Shown here piece by piece: positions 26,360 to 34,704 of a stretch of DNA of 64,000 nt. The position numbers were made by a program, and so were the translations under genes. This DNA comes from Comamonas koreensis (GTDB taxonomy: Bacteria; Pseudomonadota; Gammaproteobacteria; Burkholderiales; Burkholderiaceae_C). The stretch is from NCBI RefSeq assembly GCF_021026195.1, contig NZ_JAJNCT010000005.1, forward strand, positions 915,293 to 979,292, read 5' to 3'. The notes below the pieces were generated by a model. It ran no database searches, was not told the DNA's origin, and saw nothing but the letters and a program-made list of their open reading frames with translations. Positions within the stretch are counted from its first letter, which is position 1. Each line of letters starts with the position of its first letter.

Positions 26360-27586
26360 TCAATCGGGCAAGGTCAGCACGCCTTGCGCCTGGAGCGACT
26401 GCAATTGCGAATCACTCAAACGCAGCAGATTTTGCAGCACTTCGCGTGTACCTTCACCGAGTGTGGGTGGTGCGCGGCGAATCGGCAGGCGTTCACCATC
26501 CATGCGGATGGGCGGCGCCAGCACGGCGGTCTGGCCGGCCACCGGGTGGGGCATGTTCTGCACCAGGCCAGCTTGCTGCACACGCTCGGAGGTCAGCGCC
26601 TCATGCAGGCCCAGCACCTCGCCGCAAGGCACGCCGCAGGCATTGAGCCGCTCGATCAGCAGCGCACGCGGAAAGCTGCGGATGGTCTCGATCATCAGCG
26701 GCAGCAGCAGCTTGCGGTCCTTGGCGCGTTCCACATTGGTCGCGTACTTGGGGTTGTCGGCCAGGTCGGGGCGCTCGATCACATCGCGGCAGAAGCGCTC
26801 GAACTGCGAATTGTTGCCCACCGCAATGATCAGCGGGCCATCGGCGGCCTCGAACATGCCATAGGGCACGATCGACGGATGGGCATTGCCAAAGCGCTCC
26901 GGGTCCTTGCCCATGAACAGCGCATCGAGCCCGTAGTAGCCGGTGATGCTGACGCCGTTGTCGAACAGCGCCATGTCGATCTTGCGGCCCTGGCCCGTGC
27001 GCTCGCGGGCAAACAGCGCGGCCAGCACCGCCTGGGCGGCGCTCATGCCGGTCATCAGGTCCACCACGGCCACGCCAAACTTCAGCGGCGGCTGCGATGC
27101 CTCGCCGTTCATCGCCATCAGGCCGGCCTCGCCCTGCACCAGGATGTCATAGCCCGGGCGGGCCGCTTCATCGGTGTCGGTGGCATAGCCGGTCACGCTG
27201 CAGTAGATCAGGTCCTGCTTCAAGGCCTTCAGCGCCTCGTAGCCCAGGCCCAGCTTGTCAGCGCCGCCATGCTTGAAGTTGTGGATCACCACATCGAACT
27301 GCGGCAGCAGCTCCAGGATCAGCGCCAGCCCCTCGGGCTTTTGCAGATCGACGGTGATGGACCGCTTGTTGCGGTTCATGCTGTTGTAGTAGGTGGTCTC
27401 GGTCTTGCCAATGCGCAGGCCCCAATCGCGGGTGTCGTCACCGCGCTTGGGGTGCTCCACCTTGATCACCTCGGCCCCCAAGTCGCCCAGCACCTGGCCG
27501 CACAAAGGGCCGGCAAAAACACGGGACAGGTCCAGGACCTTGACACCCGCCAGCGGCAGGGCCGTGGCTTTCTCTTCCTCACGCAT
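26360..27586 (-). CDS. CaiB/BaiF-type (class III) CoA-transferase
   Basis: The 408-residue protein belongs to family III CoA-transferases (formyl-CoA transferase, CaiB). Supporting stretches are GVKVLDLSRVFAGPLCGQVLGDLGAEVIKVEHP at the N-terminus and GRKIDMALFDNGVSITG, whose Asp is the expected covalent catalytic residue. It would load CoA onto an acid from a donor such as another acyl-CoA. Its place between enoyl-CoA hydratase and etfB suggests it activates the substrate of this pathway. The leader GAGGAGACAAGTATG resembles those of the thiolase and bifunctional genes. The substrate is unknown. Confidence 0.92.
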   Translation of the reverse strand: MREEEKATALPLAGVKVLDLSRVFAGPLCGQVLGDLGAEVIKVEHPKRGDDTRDWGLRIGKTETTYYNSMNRNKRSITVDLQKPEGLALILELLPQFDVVIHNFKHGGADKLGLGYEALKALKQDLIYCSVTGYATDTDEAARPGYDILVQGEAGLMAMNGEASQPPLKFGVAVVDLMTGMSAAQAVLAALFARERTGQGRKIDMALFDNGVSITGYYGLDALFMGKDPERFGNAHPSIVPYGMFEAADGPLIIAVGNNSQFERFCRDVIERPDLADNPKYATNVERAKDRKLLLPLMIETIRSFPRALLIERLNACGVPCGEVLGLHEALTSERVQQAGLVQNMPHPVAGQTAVLAPPIRMDGERLPIRRAPPTLGEGTREVLQNLLRLSDSQLQSLQAQGVLTLPD

Positions 27587-27657
27587 ACTTGTCTCCTCGG
27601 ATCACCAGGCCGGCCAATTTATTAGGCCAATCCTGGTTCCATTTTTCTCAGTCCCTG

Positions 27658-28467
27658 TCAGCTGCGCAGCTGCAGGTAGTTGGCGGGGCGCTTTTCCAAA
27701 AACGCGGCAATGCCCTCGGCCGATTCCGGTGTGGCCTGGGCCTGCACCATCAGCTCGGCTTCCATGTCCAGCTGCGCTTCCAGGCTGTTGTCATAGGCAG
27801 CGCGGCACAGCGACTTGATGCTGGCCATGGCCTGCAAGGGGCCCTCGGCCATCTGCGCAGCCAGTGCGATGGCCTGGGCCAGCGCATCGCCCGGCTCAGC
27901 CAGGCGGTTGACCAGGCCCAGTTGCTGCATGCGCTCACCGCTCACCCGGTCGCCGGTCAGGCACAGCTCGGTCAGCAGCTGGCGCGACAAATGCTCGGCC
28001 AGAAAGGCCGTGGCGCCGCCGTCGGGCGACAGCCCCACCTTCACATAGGCGACCGAGAACGCGGCATTGCGCGCTGCCACCAACATATCGCAGGCCAAGG
28101 CCAGCGACAGGCCGGCACCGGCGGCCGCGCCCTCCACCGCCGCCACGACAGGCTTGGGGCAGTCGCGCAGTGCACGCACCAGGTCATGCAGGCCTTTGAG
28201 CAGCTCGCGGCGCTTTTCCAGCGGTTGGTCGCGGCGCGTCGCAATGCGGCGCAGATCACCGCCGGAGCAGAAATGCCCGCCGGCACCGGTGAGCACAATC
28301 GCGCCCACGGCCGGGTCGGTCGCTGCGTCCTGGAGCGCGGCCGTCAGGCCCAGGTAGAAGTCGGGCGACAGCGCGTTGCGCGCCGCCTCGTTGTTGTTGG
28401 TCAGCACCAGCACGCCGCCTTCGCGGCGCGCCAGCAGCGCGGGGTTTGCGTTGCTGGCGGTCGTCAT
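27658..28467 (-). CDS. Enoyl-CoA hydratase/isomerase family protein
   Basis: The 269-residue crotonase-fold protein has the oxyanion-hole region GAGGHFCSGGDL near residues 65-76 and PKPVVAAVEGAAAGAGLSLALACD near 102-125. The position usually occupied by catalytic Glu in hydratases lies in VGLSPDGGATAFL; an Asp stands there, as in many isomerase or variant members. The exact reaction is therefore uncertain. Its ATG overlaps the stop of the upstream acyl-CoA dehydrogenase gene by one base (TGATG), so translation is probably coupled. Confidence 0.9.
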   Translation of the reverse strand: MTTASNANPALLARREGGVLVLTNNNEAARNALSPDFYLGLTAALQDAATDPAVGAIVLTGAGGHFCSGGDLRRIATRRDQPLEKRRELLKGLHDLVRALRDCPKPVVAAVEGAAAGAGLSLALACDMLVAARNAAFSVAYVKVGLSPDGGATAFLAEHLSRQLLTELCLTGDRVSGERMQQLGLVNRLAEPGDALAQAIALAAQMAEGPLQAMASIKSLCRAAYDNSLEAQLDMEAELMVQAQATPESAEGIAAFLEKRPANYLQLRS

Positions 28468-29624
28468 CAGGCGGCCTTGGCTGCAGCGCGTTCCTGGGCC
28501 TGCAGCGCCATGTAGCGCGCCAGGTGGTGGTCCATGTCGCCCAGCTGGTGGTCGATCATGATGATGCGCTTGGCGTAGTGCGCCAGCGGCAGCTCCCAGG
28601 TCACGCCAATGCCGCCATGCATCTGGATCGCCTCTTCGGCCATCAGGGTGCCAATCTGGCCCACGCTGTACTTGGCCGCCGACAGCGCTTTTTCACGCTC
28701 GATGTAGTCGGGGTTGTCGATGGCAGCAGCTGCGTTGATGACGGCCGAGCGGGCCTGCTCGGCTTCGAGCAGCAGATCGGCCATGCGGTGCTGCAGCGCC
28801 TGAAAGCTGCCGATCGGCACGCCAAACTGCTTGCGGGTGCGCAGGTACTCCAAGGTGTGGTTCTTGGCCACATCCATCGCGCCCAGCGATTCGGCCGCCA
28901 GCGCCAGCAGGCCAAAGCCACAGATGCGTTCGAGCAGCGCATGGCCTTCGCCCAGCTTGCCCAGCAAGGCATCAGCGCCGACCTTGACGTTGGCCAGCAC
29001 CAGCTCGGCGGCATGGCCACCATCGATGCGGCCATAGCCCCGGCTGCTGATGCCAGCGGCGTCGCCCGGCACCAGGAACAGCGAGATACCCGCCTCATCG
29101 CCCACGGCGCCTGCCGTGCGGGCAGAAACCAGCAGCAGCTGCGCCTGGTCGCCAAACAGCACCACGGCCTTGCTGCCGTTCAGCACCCAGCCATCGCCGT
29201 CGGTTTGGGCGGTGGTCGCCACGCGGTTCAGCTCGTAGTGGTTCGCAGGCTCGTCATGCGCCAGCGCGGCAATCGTCTCGCCGCCGATGATGCCTTCGAG
29301 CTGCGCCTTTTGCACATCGCTGCCGGCCTCGGTCAGCGCGCGGCCCACCAGCAAGGCGCCCAGCAGCGGCTCTGCCACCAGGTGCGTGCCCAGTGTCTCG
29401 AACACCACGCTGATATCGACGCCATCGCCGCCAAAGCCGCCATCGGCCTCCTTGAACAGCGCGCCAATCGCGCCCAGTTCGGCCAGCTTGGCATAGGTCT
29501 CGGCGCTGAAGCCCTGGGCGCCATAGGCGGCCTTGTTGCGGTACTCGGTGCTGTACTGCTCGCTCAGGTAGCGGCCCAGCGCGTCCGCCAGCATGCGGCG
29601 GTCTTCATCCAGTTGAAAGTTCAT
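28467..29624 (-). CDS. Acyl-CoA dehydrogenase (second of a pair)
   Basis: The 385-residue FAD protein belongs to the acyl-CoA dehydrogenase family. Visible stretches include VLNGSKAVVLFGDQAQLLLVSART in the middle beta domain and EEAIQMHGGIGVTWELPLAHYAKR near the C-terminus. The start MNFQLDED at 29624 has a purine-rich ribosome site. It differs clearly from the neighbouring acyl-CoA dehydrogenase. Adjacent unlike pairs can form mixed tetramers that oxidise bulky or short side chains. It is translationally coupled to the enoyl-CoA hydratase gene. Confidence 0.93.
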   Translation of the reverse strand: MNFQLDEDRRMLADALGRYLSEQYSTEYRNKAAYGAQGFSAETYAKLAELGAIGALFKEADGGFGGDGVDISVVFETLGTHLVAEPLLGALLVGRALTEAGSDVQKAQLEGIIGGETIAALAHDEPANHYELNRVATTAQTDGDGWVLNGSKAVVLFGDQAQLLLVSARTAGAVGDEAGISLFLVPGDAAGISSRGYGRIDGGHAAELVLANVKVGADALLGKLGEGHALLERICGFGLLALAAESLGAMDVAKNHTLEYLRTRKQFGVPIGSFQALQHRMADLLLEAEQARSAVINAAAAIDNPDYIEREKALSAAKYSVGQIGTLMAEEAIQMHGGIGVTWELPLAHYAKRIIMIDHQLGDMDHHLARYMALQAQERAAAKAA

Positions 29625-29700
29625 ATAAATCTCCTTGTCAAACCATGACGCTTGCTGAGAGCACAGCGCCTGGAACCTGCAGAGCACAGCTGCGAGACGC

Positions 29701-29770
29701 CAGCAAGGGCCGCCCCGCAGCAAAGGCGTCGTCCCCCTTCCAGGGGGAAGGCGCGCAGCGCCTCAGGGGG
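29701..29770. repeat. GC-rich intergenic repeat, copy 2 of 3
   Basis: The copy begins CAGCAAGGGCCGCCCCGCAG, has the inner dyad CCCCCTTCCAGGGGG, and ends GGCGCGCAGCGCCTCAGGGGG. It lies between the two acyl-CoA dehydrogenase genes, 10 nt past the upstream stop. Confidence 0.85.
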
Positions 29771-29779
29771 TGGCTTATT

Positions 29780-30976
29780 TCATAGCCCGAGGATCATCTT
29801 GGAGATGATGTTGCGCTGGATCTCGTTCGAGCCGCCGAAGATCGACAGCTTGCGGTAGTTGAAATAGGCCGCAGCGGCCGTGGCTGCCTCCTTGGGGCCC
29901 ACGGGCTCGTCGGCGTATTCGGCAAACTGGGCCTCTTCGATGAAGGGCAGCGCATAGGGGCCCATCGCGCGGCGGATCAGCGACAGCAGCTCCTGGCGCA
30001 CAACGGTGCCCTTGATCTTGAGCATCGAGCTCTCGGCACCCGGCACACCGCCGCCCGCGACCGACGCGATCACGCGCAGGTTGGTGGTGGCCATGTTCAG
30101 CAGCTCGATCTCGACCTTGGCCATGCGGGTGGCAAACTGCGGGTCTTCGATCAGCGGCTTGCCATTGCGCTGCACGCGCTGGGCGATGGCCTTGAGCTTT
30201 TCCAGCCCGGCCATCGAGAAGCCCACGCCGGCAATGCCGGTGCGTTCATAGGTCAGCAGGTACTTGGCATAGGTCCAGCCCTTGTTCTCCTCGCCCACCA
30301 GGTTTTCCAGCGGTACCTTCACATCGGTCAGAAAGACTTCGTTGACTTCCTTGTCGCCATCCAGGGTGCGGATGGGGCGCACTTCGACGCCAGGCTGGTT
30401 CATGTCGATCAGCACAAAGCTGATGCCTTGCTGCGACTTCACCTCTTTGTTGGTGCGCACCAGGCAGAACATCATGTTGGCGTGCTGGCCCTGGGTGGTC
30501 CAGGTCTTCTGGCCGTTGACGATGTAGTGGTCGCCGTTGCGCACGGCCGTGGTCTTCAGCGAGGCCAGGTCGGAGCCGGCGCCCGGCTCGGAGTAACCCT
30601 GGCACCACCAGTCGTCACCATTCAGAATGCGTGGCAGCCAGTGGCTCTTCTGCGCCTCGTTACCGTACTTGATCAGCACCGGGCCGAGCATGGACAAGCC
30701 AAAGGGCACCAGGCGCGGGCCACCGGCCAGGGCACACTCGTCGTCAAAAATGAACTTCTGCACTGGCGACCAGCCCGTGCCACCAAACTCCTGTGGCCAG
30801 TGGTAGGCCAGCCAGCCCTTCTTGTTCAGGATGGCATGCCAGTTTTCCTGGTCAAAGCGCGTCAGGCGCTGGCCAGCCTTGACCTTGGCGGCCAGGTCCG
30901 GGGGCAGGTTGTCTTGCAGAAACGCACGTACTTCGGCGCGGAAGGCTTCTTCTTCGGGACTGAATTGCAAGTCCAT
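29780..30976 (-). CDS. Acyl-CoA dehydrogenase (first of a pair)
   Basis: The 398-residue FAD protein is an acyl-CoA dehydrogenase. The FAD and substrate signature is GYSEPGAGSDLASLKTTA, the middle domain has NGQKTWTTQGQHANMMFCLVRT, and the C-terminus reads KLSIFGGSNEIQRNIISKMIL. The usual EGTxEI glutamate position reads GGSNEI, so the base may be elsewhere or supplied by a partner. GAGGAGATAGCC precedes the ATG at 30976. Electrons would pass to EtfAB encoded downstream. Confidence 0.94.
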   Translation of the reverse strand: MDLQFSPEEEAFRAEVRAFLQDNLPPDLAAKVKAGQRLTRFDQENWHAILNKKGWLAYHWPQEFGGTGWSPVQKFIFDDECALAGGPRLVPFGLSMLGPVLIKYGNEAQKSHWLPRILNGDDWWCQGYSEPGAGSDLASLKTTAVRNGDHYIVNGQKTWTTQGQHANMMFCLVRTNKEVKSQQGISFVLIDMNQPGVEVRPIRTLDGDKEVNEVFLTDVKVPLENLVGEENKGWTYAKYLLTYERTGIAGVGFSMAGLEKLKAIAQRVQRNGKPLIEDPQFATRMAKVEIELLNMATTNLRVIASVAGGGVPGAESSMLKIKGTVVRQELLSLIRRAMGPYALPFIEEAQFAEYADEPVGPKEAATAAAAYFNYRKLSIFGGSNEIQRNIISKMILGL

Positions 30977-31051
30977 GGCTATCTCCTCATTAACGTGGGC
31001 AGGCAAGGCCTGCACATCTCAAACTCGGCGCTGCGCGATCTGGGTGACGCC

Positions 31052-31117
31052 CAGCAAGGGCCGCCCCGCAGCGGTGGCGTCGTCCCCTGGGGGAAGGCGC
31101 GCAGCGCCTCAGGGGGG
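31052..31117. repeat. GC-rich intergenic repeat, copy 3 of 3
   Basis: The copy begins CAGCAAGGGCCGCCCCGCAG, has the inner dyad TCCCCTGGGGGA, and ends GGCGCGCAGCGCCTCAGGGGG. It lies between the thiolase stop and the first acyl-CoA dehydrogenase start. Confidence 0.85.
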
Positions 31118-31118
31118 G

Positions 31119-32315
31119 TCAGAAAATCTCAAAGAGGCCAGCGGCACCCATGCCGCCGCCCACACACATGGTCACCACGCCCCACTTCACTTTTTCGCCC
31201 CGGGCCTTGCGGCGCTGGCCTTCGAGCAGGATGTGGCCAGTCAAGCGCGCGCCGGTCATGCCAAAGGGGTGGCCGATGGAGATCGCGCCGCCGTTGACGT
31301 TGAGGCGGTCCATCGGGATGCCCAGCTTGCGCTGGCAGTACAGCGCCTGCGAGGCAAAGGCCTCGTTCAGCTCCCAGAGGTCGATGTCCTGCACCGTCAG
31401 GCCGTGGCGCGCCAGCAGCTTGGGCACGGCAAACACGGGGCCAATGCCCATCTCGTCGGGCTCGCAACCGGCAATCGCCAGGCCACGGAAGGCGCCCAGC
31501 GGCGCCAGGCCCAGCTTGGCCGCTTCCTTGGCTTCCATCAGCACGCAGGCTGCCGAGCCATCGGACAGCTGTGAGGCATTGCCAGCGGTGACAAAGTTGC
31601 CCGCGCCCTTGACAGGTTCCAGCTTGGCCAGGCCTTCGAGCGTGGTCGAGGGGCGGTTGCAGTTGTCCATCGTCGCGGTGACGTCCTTGTATCTGACCTC
31701 ACCGGTTTCCTTGTTCTTCTCGGCCATGCGCGTGGCGCAGGGCACGATCTCGTTGTCGAAGGTGCCATTGGCCTGCGCCGCAGCAGTGCGCTGCTGGCTT
31801 TGCAGCGAGAAGGCGTCCTGGTCCTCGCGGCTGATGCCGTAGCGCTTGGCCACCACATCGGCGGTATCGATCATGGCCATGAACAGGTCGGGCTTGTGCT
31901 CCACCAGCCAGGGATCAGCATCCGAGGGGTTGGTGTTGCTCGACCGGATCAGCGAGATGCTCTCGACACCGCCAGCCACCATCGCCGGTGCGCCATCGAC
32001 AATGATGCGGCCCGCCGCAAAGGCAATCGCCTGCAGGCCCGAGGCGCAGAAGCGGTTGACCACGGTGCCACCCACGCTGATGGGCAGGCCGGCACGCACA
32101 GCCGCCTGGCGGCCGATATTGCGACCAGTCGTCCCCTCGGGGTAGCCGCAGCCCAGCACCACATCTTCGATCAGCGCCGGGTCGATGCCGGCGCGCTGCA
32201 CCGCTGCGCTGATGGAAAAGGCCGCCAGCTGCGCACCGGGCGTGACATTGAACTCCCCACGGTGGGATTTGGCCAGCGGCGTACGCGCTGTCGAAACGAT
32301 GACGGCTTCACGCAT
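31119..32315 (-). CDS. Acetyl-CoA acyltransferase (thiolase)
   Basis: The 398-residue thiolase cleaves 3-ketoacyl-CoA with CoA. The acyl-accepting Cys is in [18 protein letters not shown], near residue 90. The C-terminal signatures [19 protein letters not shown] (His) and [13 protein letters not shown] (second Cys) are complete. The start was set at the ATG following AAGGAGACATGC. The stop lies 2 nt from repeat copy 3. It follows the bifunctional gene and supplies the last step of the beta-oxidation cycle. Confidence 0.95.
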   Translation of the reverse strand: MREAVIVSTARTPLAKSHRGEFNVTPGAQLAAFSISAAVQRAGIDPALIEDVVLGCGYPEGTTGRNIGRQAAVRAGLPISVGGTVVNRFCASGLQAIAFAAGRIIVDGAPAMVAGGVESISLIRSSNTNPSDADPWLVEHKPDLFMAMIDTADVVAKRYGISREDQDAFSLQSQQRTAAAQANGTFDNEIVPCATRMAEKNKETGEVRYKDVTATMDNCNRPSTTLEGLAKLEPVKGAGNFVTAGNASQLSDGSAACVLMEAKEAAKLGLAPLGAFRGLAIAGCEPDEMGIGPVFAVPKLLARHGLTVQDIDLWELNEAFASQALYCQRKLGIPMDRLNVNGGAISIGHPFGMTGARLTGHILLEGQRRKARGEKVKWGVVTMCVGGGMGAAGLFEIF

Positions 32316-32462
32316 GCATGTCTCCTTGGGTCTGAGCGACCGTTGATTGTGATTTTTGGGGCCGGCTGCGCTTGTCACCCAAGCGCTAACCGCCATTTTT
32401 GAAAGTGCAACCCGGGCTTCGCCTACATGGAAGCCAGGGGTTGTCTCAAGCCTGACTCTGCG

Positions 32463-34583
32463 TCAGGCTGCCTTGTTCAGGCTCTCGAAGTTCTCGCCCT
32501 TCTCCACCAGCTCCACCAAGAGCGGCGATGGCGTCCAGAACAGCGCGTCTTCCTTGGCGAACTCGCGGATATCGGCCAGGATCTTGTCCAGGCCCACCAT
32601 GTCGGCCCACTTCATCGGGCCGCCCCGGAAGCGCGGGAAGCCGTAGCCGTAGAGGAAGGTCACATCCACATCCAGCGGACGCAGCGCAATGCCTTCGCGC
32701 ACCACATTGGCGCCTTCGTTGACCATCGCGGCCATGTAGCGGCGCATGATCTCGGCATTGCTGAAGCTGCGCGGTGTGACACCGGCGCGCTGGCGCTCGG
32801 CATCCACAATCGCCAGCACTTCGGGGTCTTGCTCGCCCACGCGTGCGCCTTGCGGGTACAGGTAGTAGCCGCGCTGGGTCTTCTGGCCGAACCAGCCCTT
32901 TTCGGCAATGCGGTCGGCAATCTGCACATAGCGGGCCTTGGGGTCGCGCGTGGCGGCCTTGCGCTTGCGCGTGGCCCAGCCAATGTCGCCACCGGCCAGG
33001 TCGGCGACCTGGAAGGGGCCCATCGGGTAGCCAAACTCGCGCACTGCCTCGTCGATCTGGTAGGGCGAGGCGCCGTCTTCGAGCAGGTAGTTGGCGGCCT
33101 CGCGGTACACGGCCAGAATGCGGTTGCCGATAAAGCCATCGCAGACACCAGCGCGCACGGGCACCTTCTTCATACGGCGGGCCAGCTCGAAAGCGGTGGC
33201 CACCACATCGGCGCTCACCTTGGCGGGCACCACGATCTCCAGCAGCTTCATGATGTTGGCGGGGCTGAAGAAGTGCAGACCGATGACGTCCTGCGGACGC
33301 GAGATGCTCGCGGCAATCGCATCGATATCCAGGTAGGAGGTGTTGGTGGCAATCACGGCGCCGGGCTTGCAGACCTTGTCCAGCTCGGCAAACACGGCCT
33401 TCTTGACGCCCATCTCTTCAAACACGGCCTCGATCACCAGGTCCACCTGGGCGAGCGCGGCGTAGTCGGTGCTGCCGCTGTAGCGCGCCATGATGGCGGC
33501 CTTTTTCTCGGCCGTCATGCGGCCCTTGGCGATCAGGCCGTCGTAGACCTTTTCCACATTGGCGCGGCCCCGGGCGATGGATTCCGCATCGCGCTCGACC
33601 ATCACCACCGGCAGGCCGGCATCCAGCGCCGCCACGGTGATGCCGGCGCCCATGGTGCCACCACCCACCACGCCGATGCTGTTCAGGGCGCGCGGTGCAG
33701 CGGCCTTGGCTTCGGGGATCTTGGCGGTTTCACGCTCGGCAAAGAAGGCATGGATCAAGCCGGCGCGCTGCGGGCTCTCCAGGCACTGCACAAACAGCTT
33801 GCGCTCGTTTTGCATGCCCTGCTCAAACGGCAGGTCCAGCGCGCCTTGCACGCATTCGATGATCTTGCCGGGCGAGAACAGGCCCCGGCTTTTCTTGGCG
33901 GACTCGGCCTTGGCGGTGTCCAACTCGGCCTGCGACGCGGCCTTGTCGGCCAGGGCCGTGGCTTCGCGGGTGCGGCGCACCGGGGCGTTCTGCGCCAGCA
34001 GTGCGTTGGCATAGGCCAGGCCAGCCGTGCGGGCATCGCTGCCAGCGGGCTCGACTTTGTCGACCAGGCCCATGGCCAGCGCTTCTTCGGCACTGGCATG
34101 GCGGCCCGAGAGCATCAGGTCCAGCGCGGCCTTGACGCCAATCAGGCGGGGGGTGCGCTGCGTGCCACCGGCGCCGGGCAGCAGGCCCAGTTGCACTTCG
34201 GGCAGGCCCAGCTTGGCGCCAGAGACGGCCAGGCGGTAGTGGCAGGACAGTGCCACTTCCAGGCCACCGCCCAGCGCCGGGCCATGGATGGCGGCCACGA
34301 CGATCTTGTCGCTGTTTTCCAGCTGCACCAGCACATCGGGCAGGCTGGGCGGCATCGCGGGCTTGCCGAACTCACGGATATCGGCACCGGCGATAAAGGC
34401 CTTGCCGCTGCCCACCAGCAAGATGGCCTGGACCTGCGCATCGCTGCGCGCCTGGGCCACGGCATCGGCCAGGCCTTGGCGCACGGCCTGGCTCAAGGCG
34501 TTGACGGGGGGGTTCTGGATGGTGACGACCAACACCTGCCCTTCGCGGGCAATGTTCACTACAGCGGCGTTTTCAGCGCTCAT
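32463..34583 (-). CDS. Bifunctional enoyl-CoA hydratase/3-hydroxyacyl-CoA dehydrogenase
   Basis: The 706-residue fusion follows the FadB/FadJ layout. An N-terminal crotonase domain has IAGADIREFGKP and IVVAAIHGPALGGGLEVAL, with the hydratase Glu region LPEVQLGLLPGAGGTQR. The NAD-binding domain starts at IGVVGGGTMGAGITVAAL near residue 298, followed by IGLHFFSPANIMKLLEIV and the C-terminal HCDH domain. It hydrates and then oxidises the acyl chain. It is the first gene of the minus-strand cluster and is divergent from a LysR gene. The start was set by AGGAG 7 nt upstream of the ATG at 34583. Confidence 0.95.
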   Translation of the reverse strand: MSAENAAVVNIAREGQVLVVTIQNPPVNALSQAVRQGLADAVAQARSDAQVQAILLVGSGKAFIAGADIREFGKPAMPPSLPDVLVQLENSDKIVVAAIHGPALGGGLEVALSCHYRLAVSGAKLGLPEVQLGLLPGAGGTQRTPRLIGVKAALDLMLSGRHASAEEALAMGLVDKVEPAGSDARTAGLAYANALLAQNAPVRRTREATALADKAASQAELDTAKAESAKKSRGLFSPGKIIECVQGALDLPFEQGMQNERKLFVQCLESPQRAGLIHAFFAERETAKIPEAKAAAPRALNSIGVVGGGTMGAGITVAALDAGLPVVMVERDAESIARGRANVEKVYDGLIAKGRMTAEKKAAIMARYSGSTDYAALAQVDLVIEAVFEEMGVKKAVFAELDKVCKPGAVIATNTSYLDIDAIAASISRPQDVIGLHFFSPANIMKLLEIVVPAKVSADVVATAFELARRMKKVPVRAGVCDGFIGNRILAVYREAANYLLEDGASPYQIDEAVREFGYPMGPFQVADLAGGDIGWATRKRKAATRDPKARYVQIADRIAEKGWFGQKTQRGYYLYPQGARVGEQDPEVLAIVDAERQRAGVTPRSFSNAEIMRRYMAAMVNEGANVVREGIALRPLDVDVTFLYGYGFPRFRGGPMKWADMVGLDKILADIREFAKEDALFWTPSPLLVELVEKGENFESLNKAA

Positions 34584-34666
34584 GCATGTCTCCTGGTAGA
34601 TCAATCGAAAGCTTGTTGCGAACCATTGTCAATGCAACTAAGCTTATTTGACAATCACATAGAGGA

Positions 34667-34681
34667 TTGACAGACTGTCAA
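34667..34681. promoter_or_regulatory. Palindromic candidate operator in the divergent region
   Basis: TTGACAGACTGTCAA is a perfect 15-bp palindrome centred on one base. The same intergenic region carries related half-sites, ATTGTCAAT at 34625-34633 and TTGACAAT at 34648-34655. It lies between the bifunctional beta-oxidation gene and the LysR gene, which makes it the likely LysR binding region. The TTGACA strings could also act as -35 elements. Confidence 0.5.
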
Positions 34682-34704
34682 AGGAATTTAGACAATCGCA
34701 TCCC

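Noticed and set aside
32449..32470. A hairpin over the stop codon of the bifunctional gene as a terminator
   Set aside because: The AGCCTGAC/GTCAGGCT stem has no T run on the minus strand and the downstream genes belong to the same cluster.
32427..34670. A 747-codon plus-strand open frame opposite the bifunctional beta-oxidation gene
   Set aside because: It has shadow-type composition, while the minus-strand gene carries all expected motifs.
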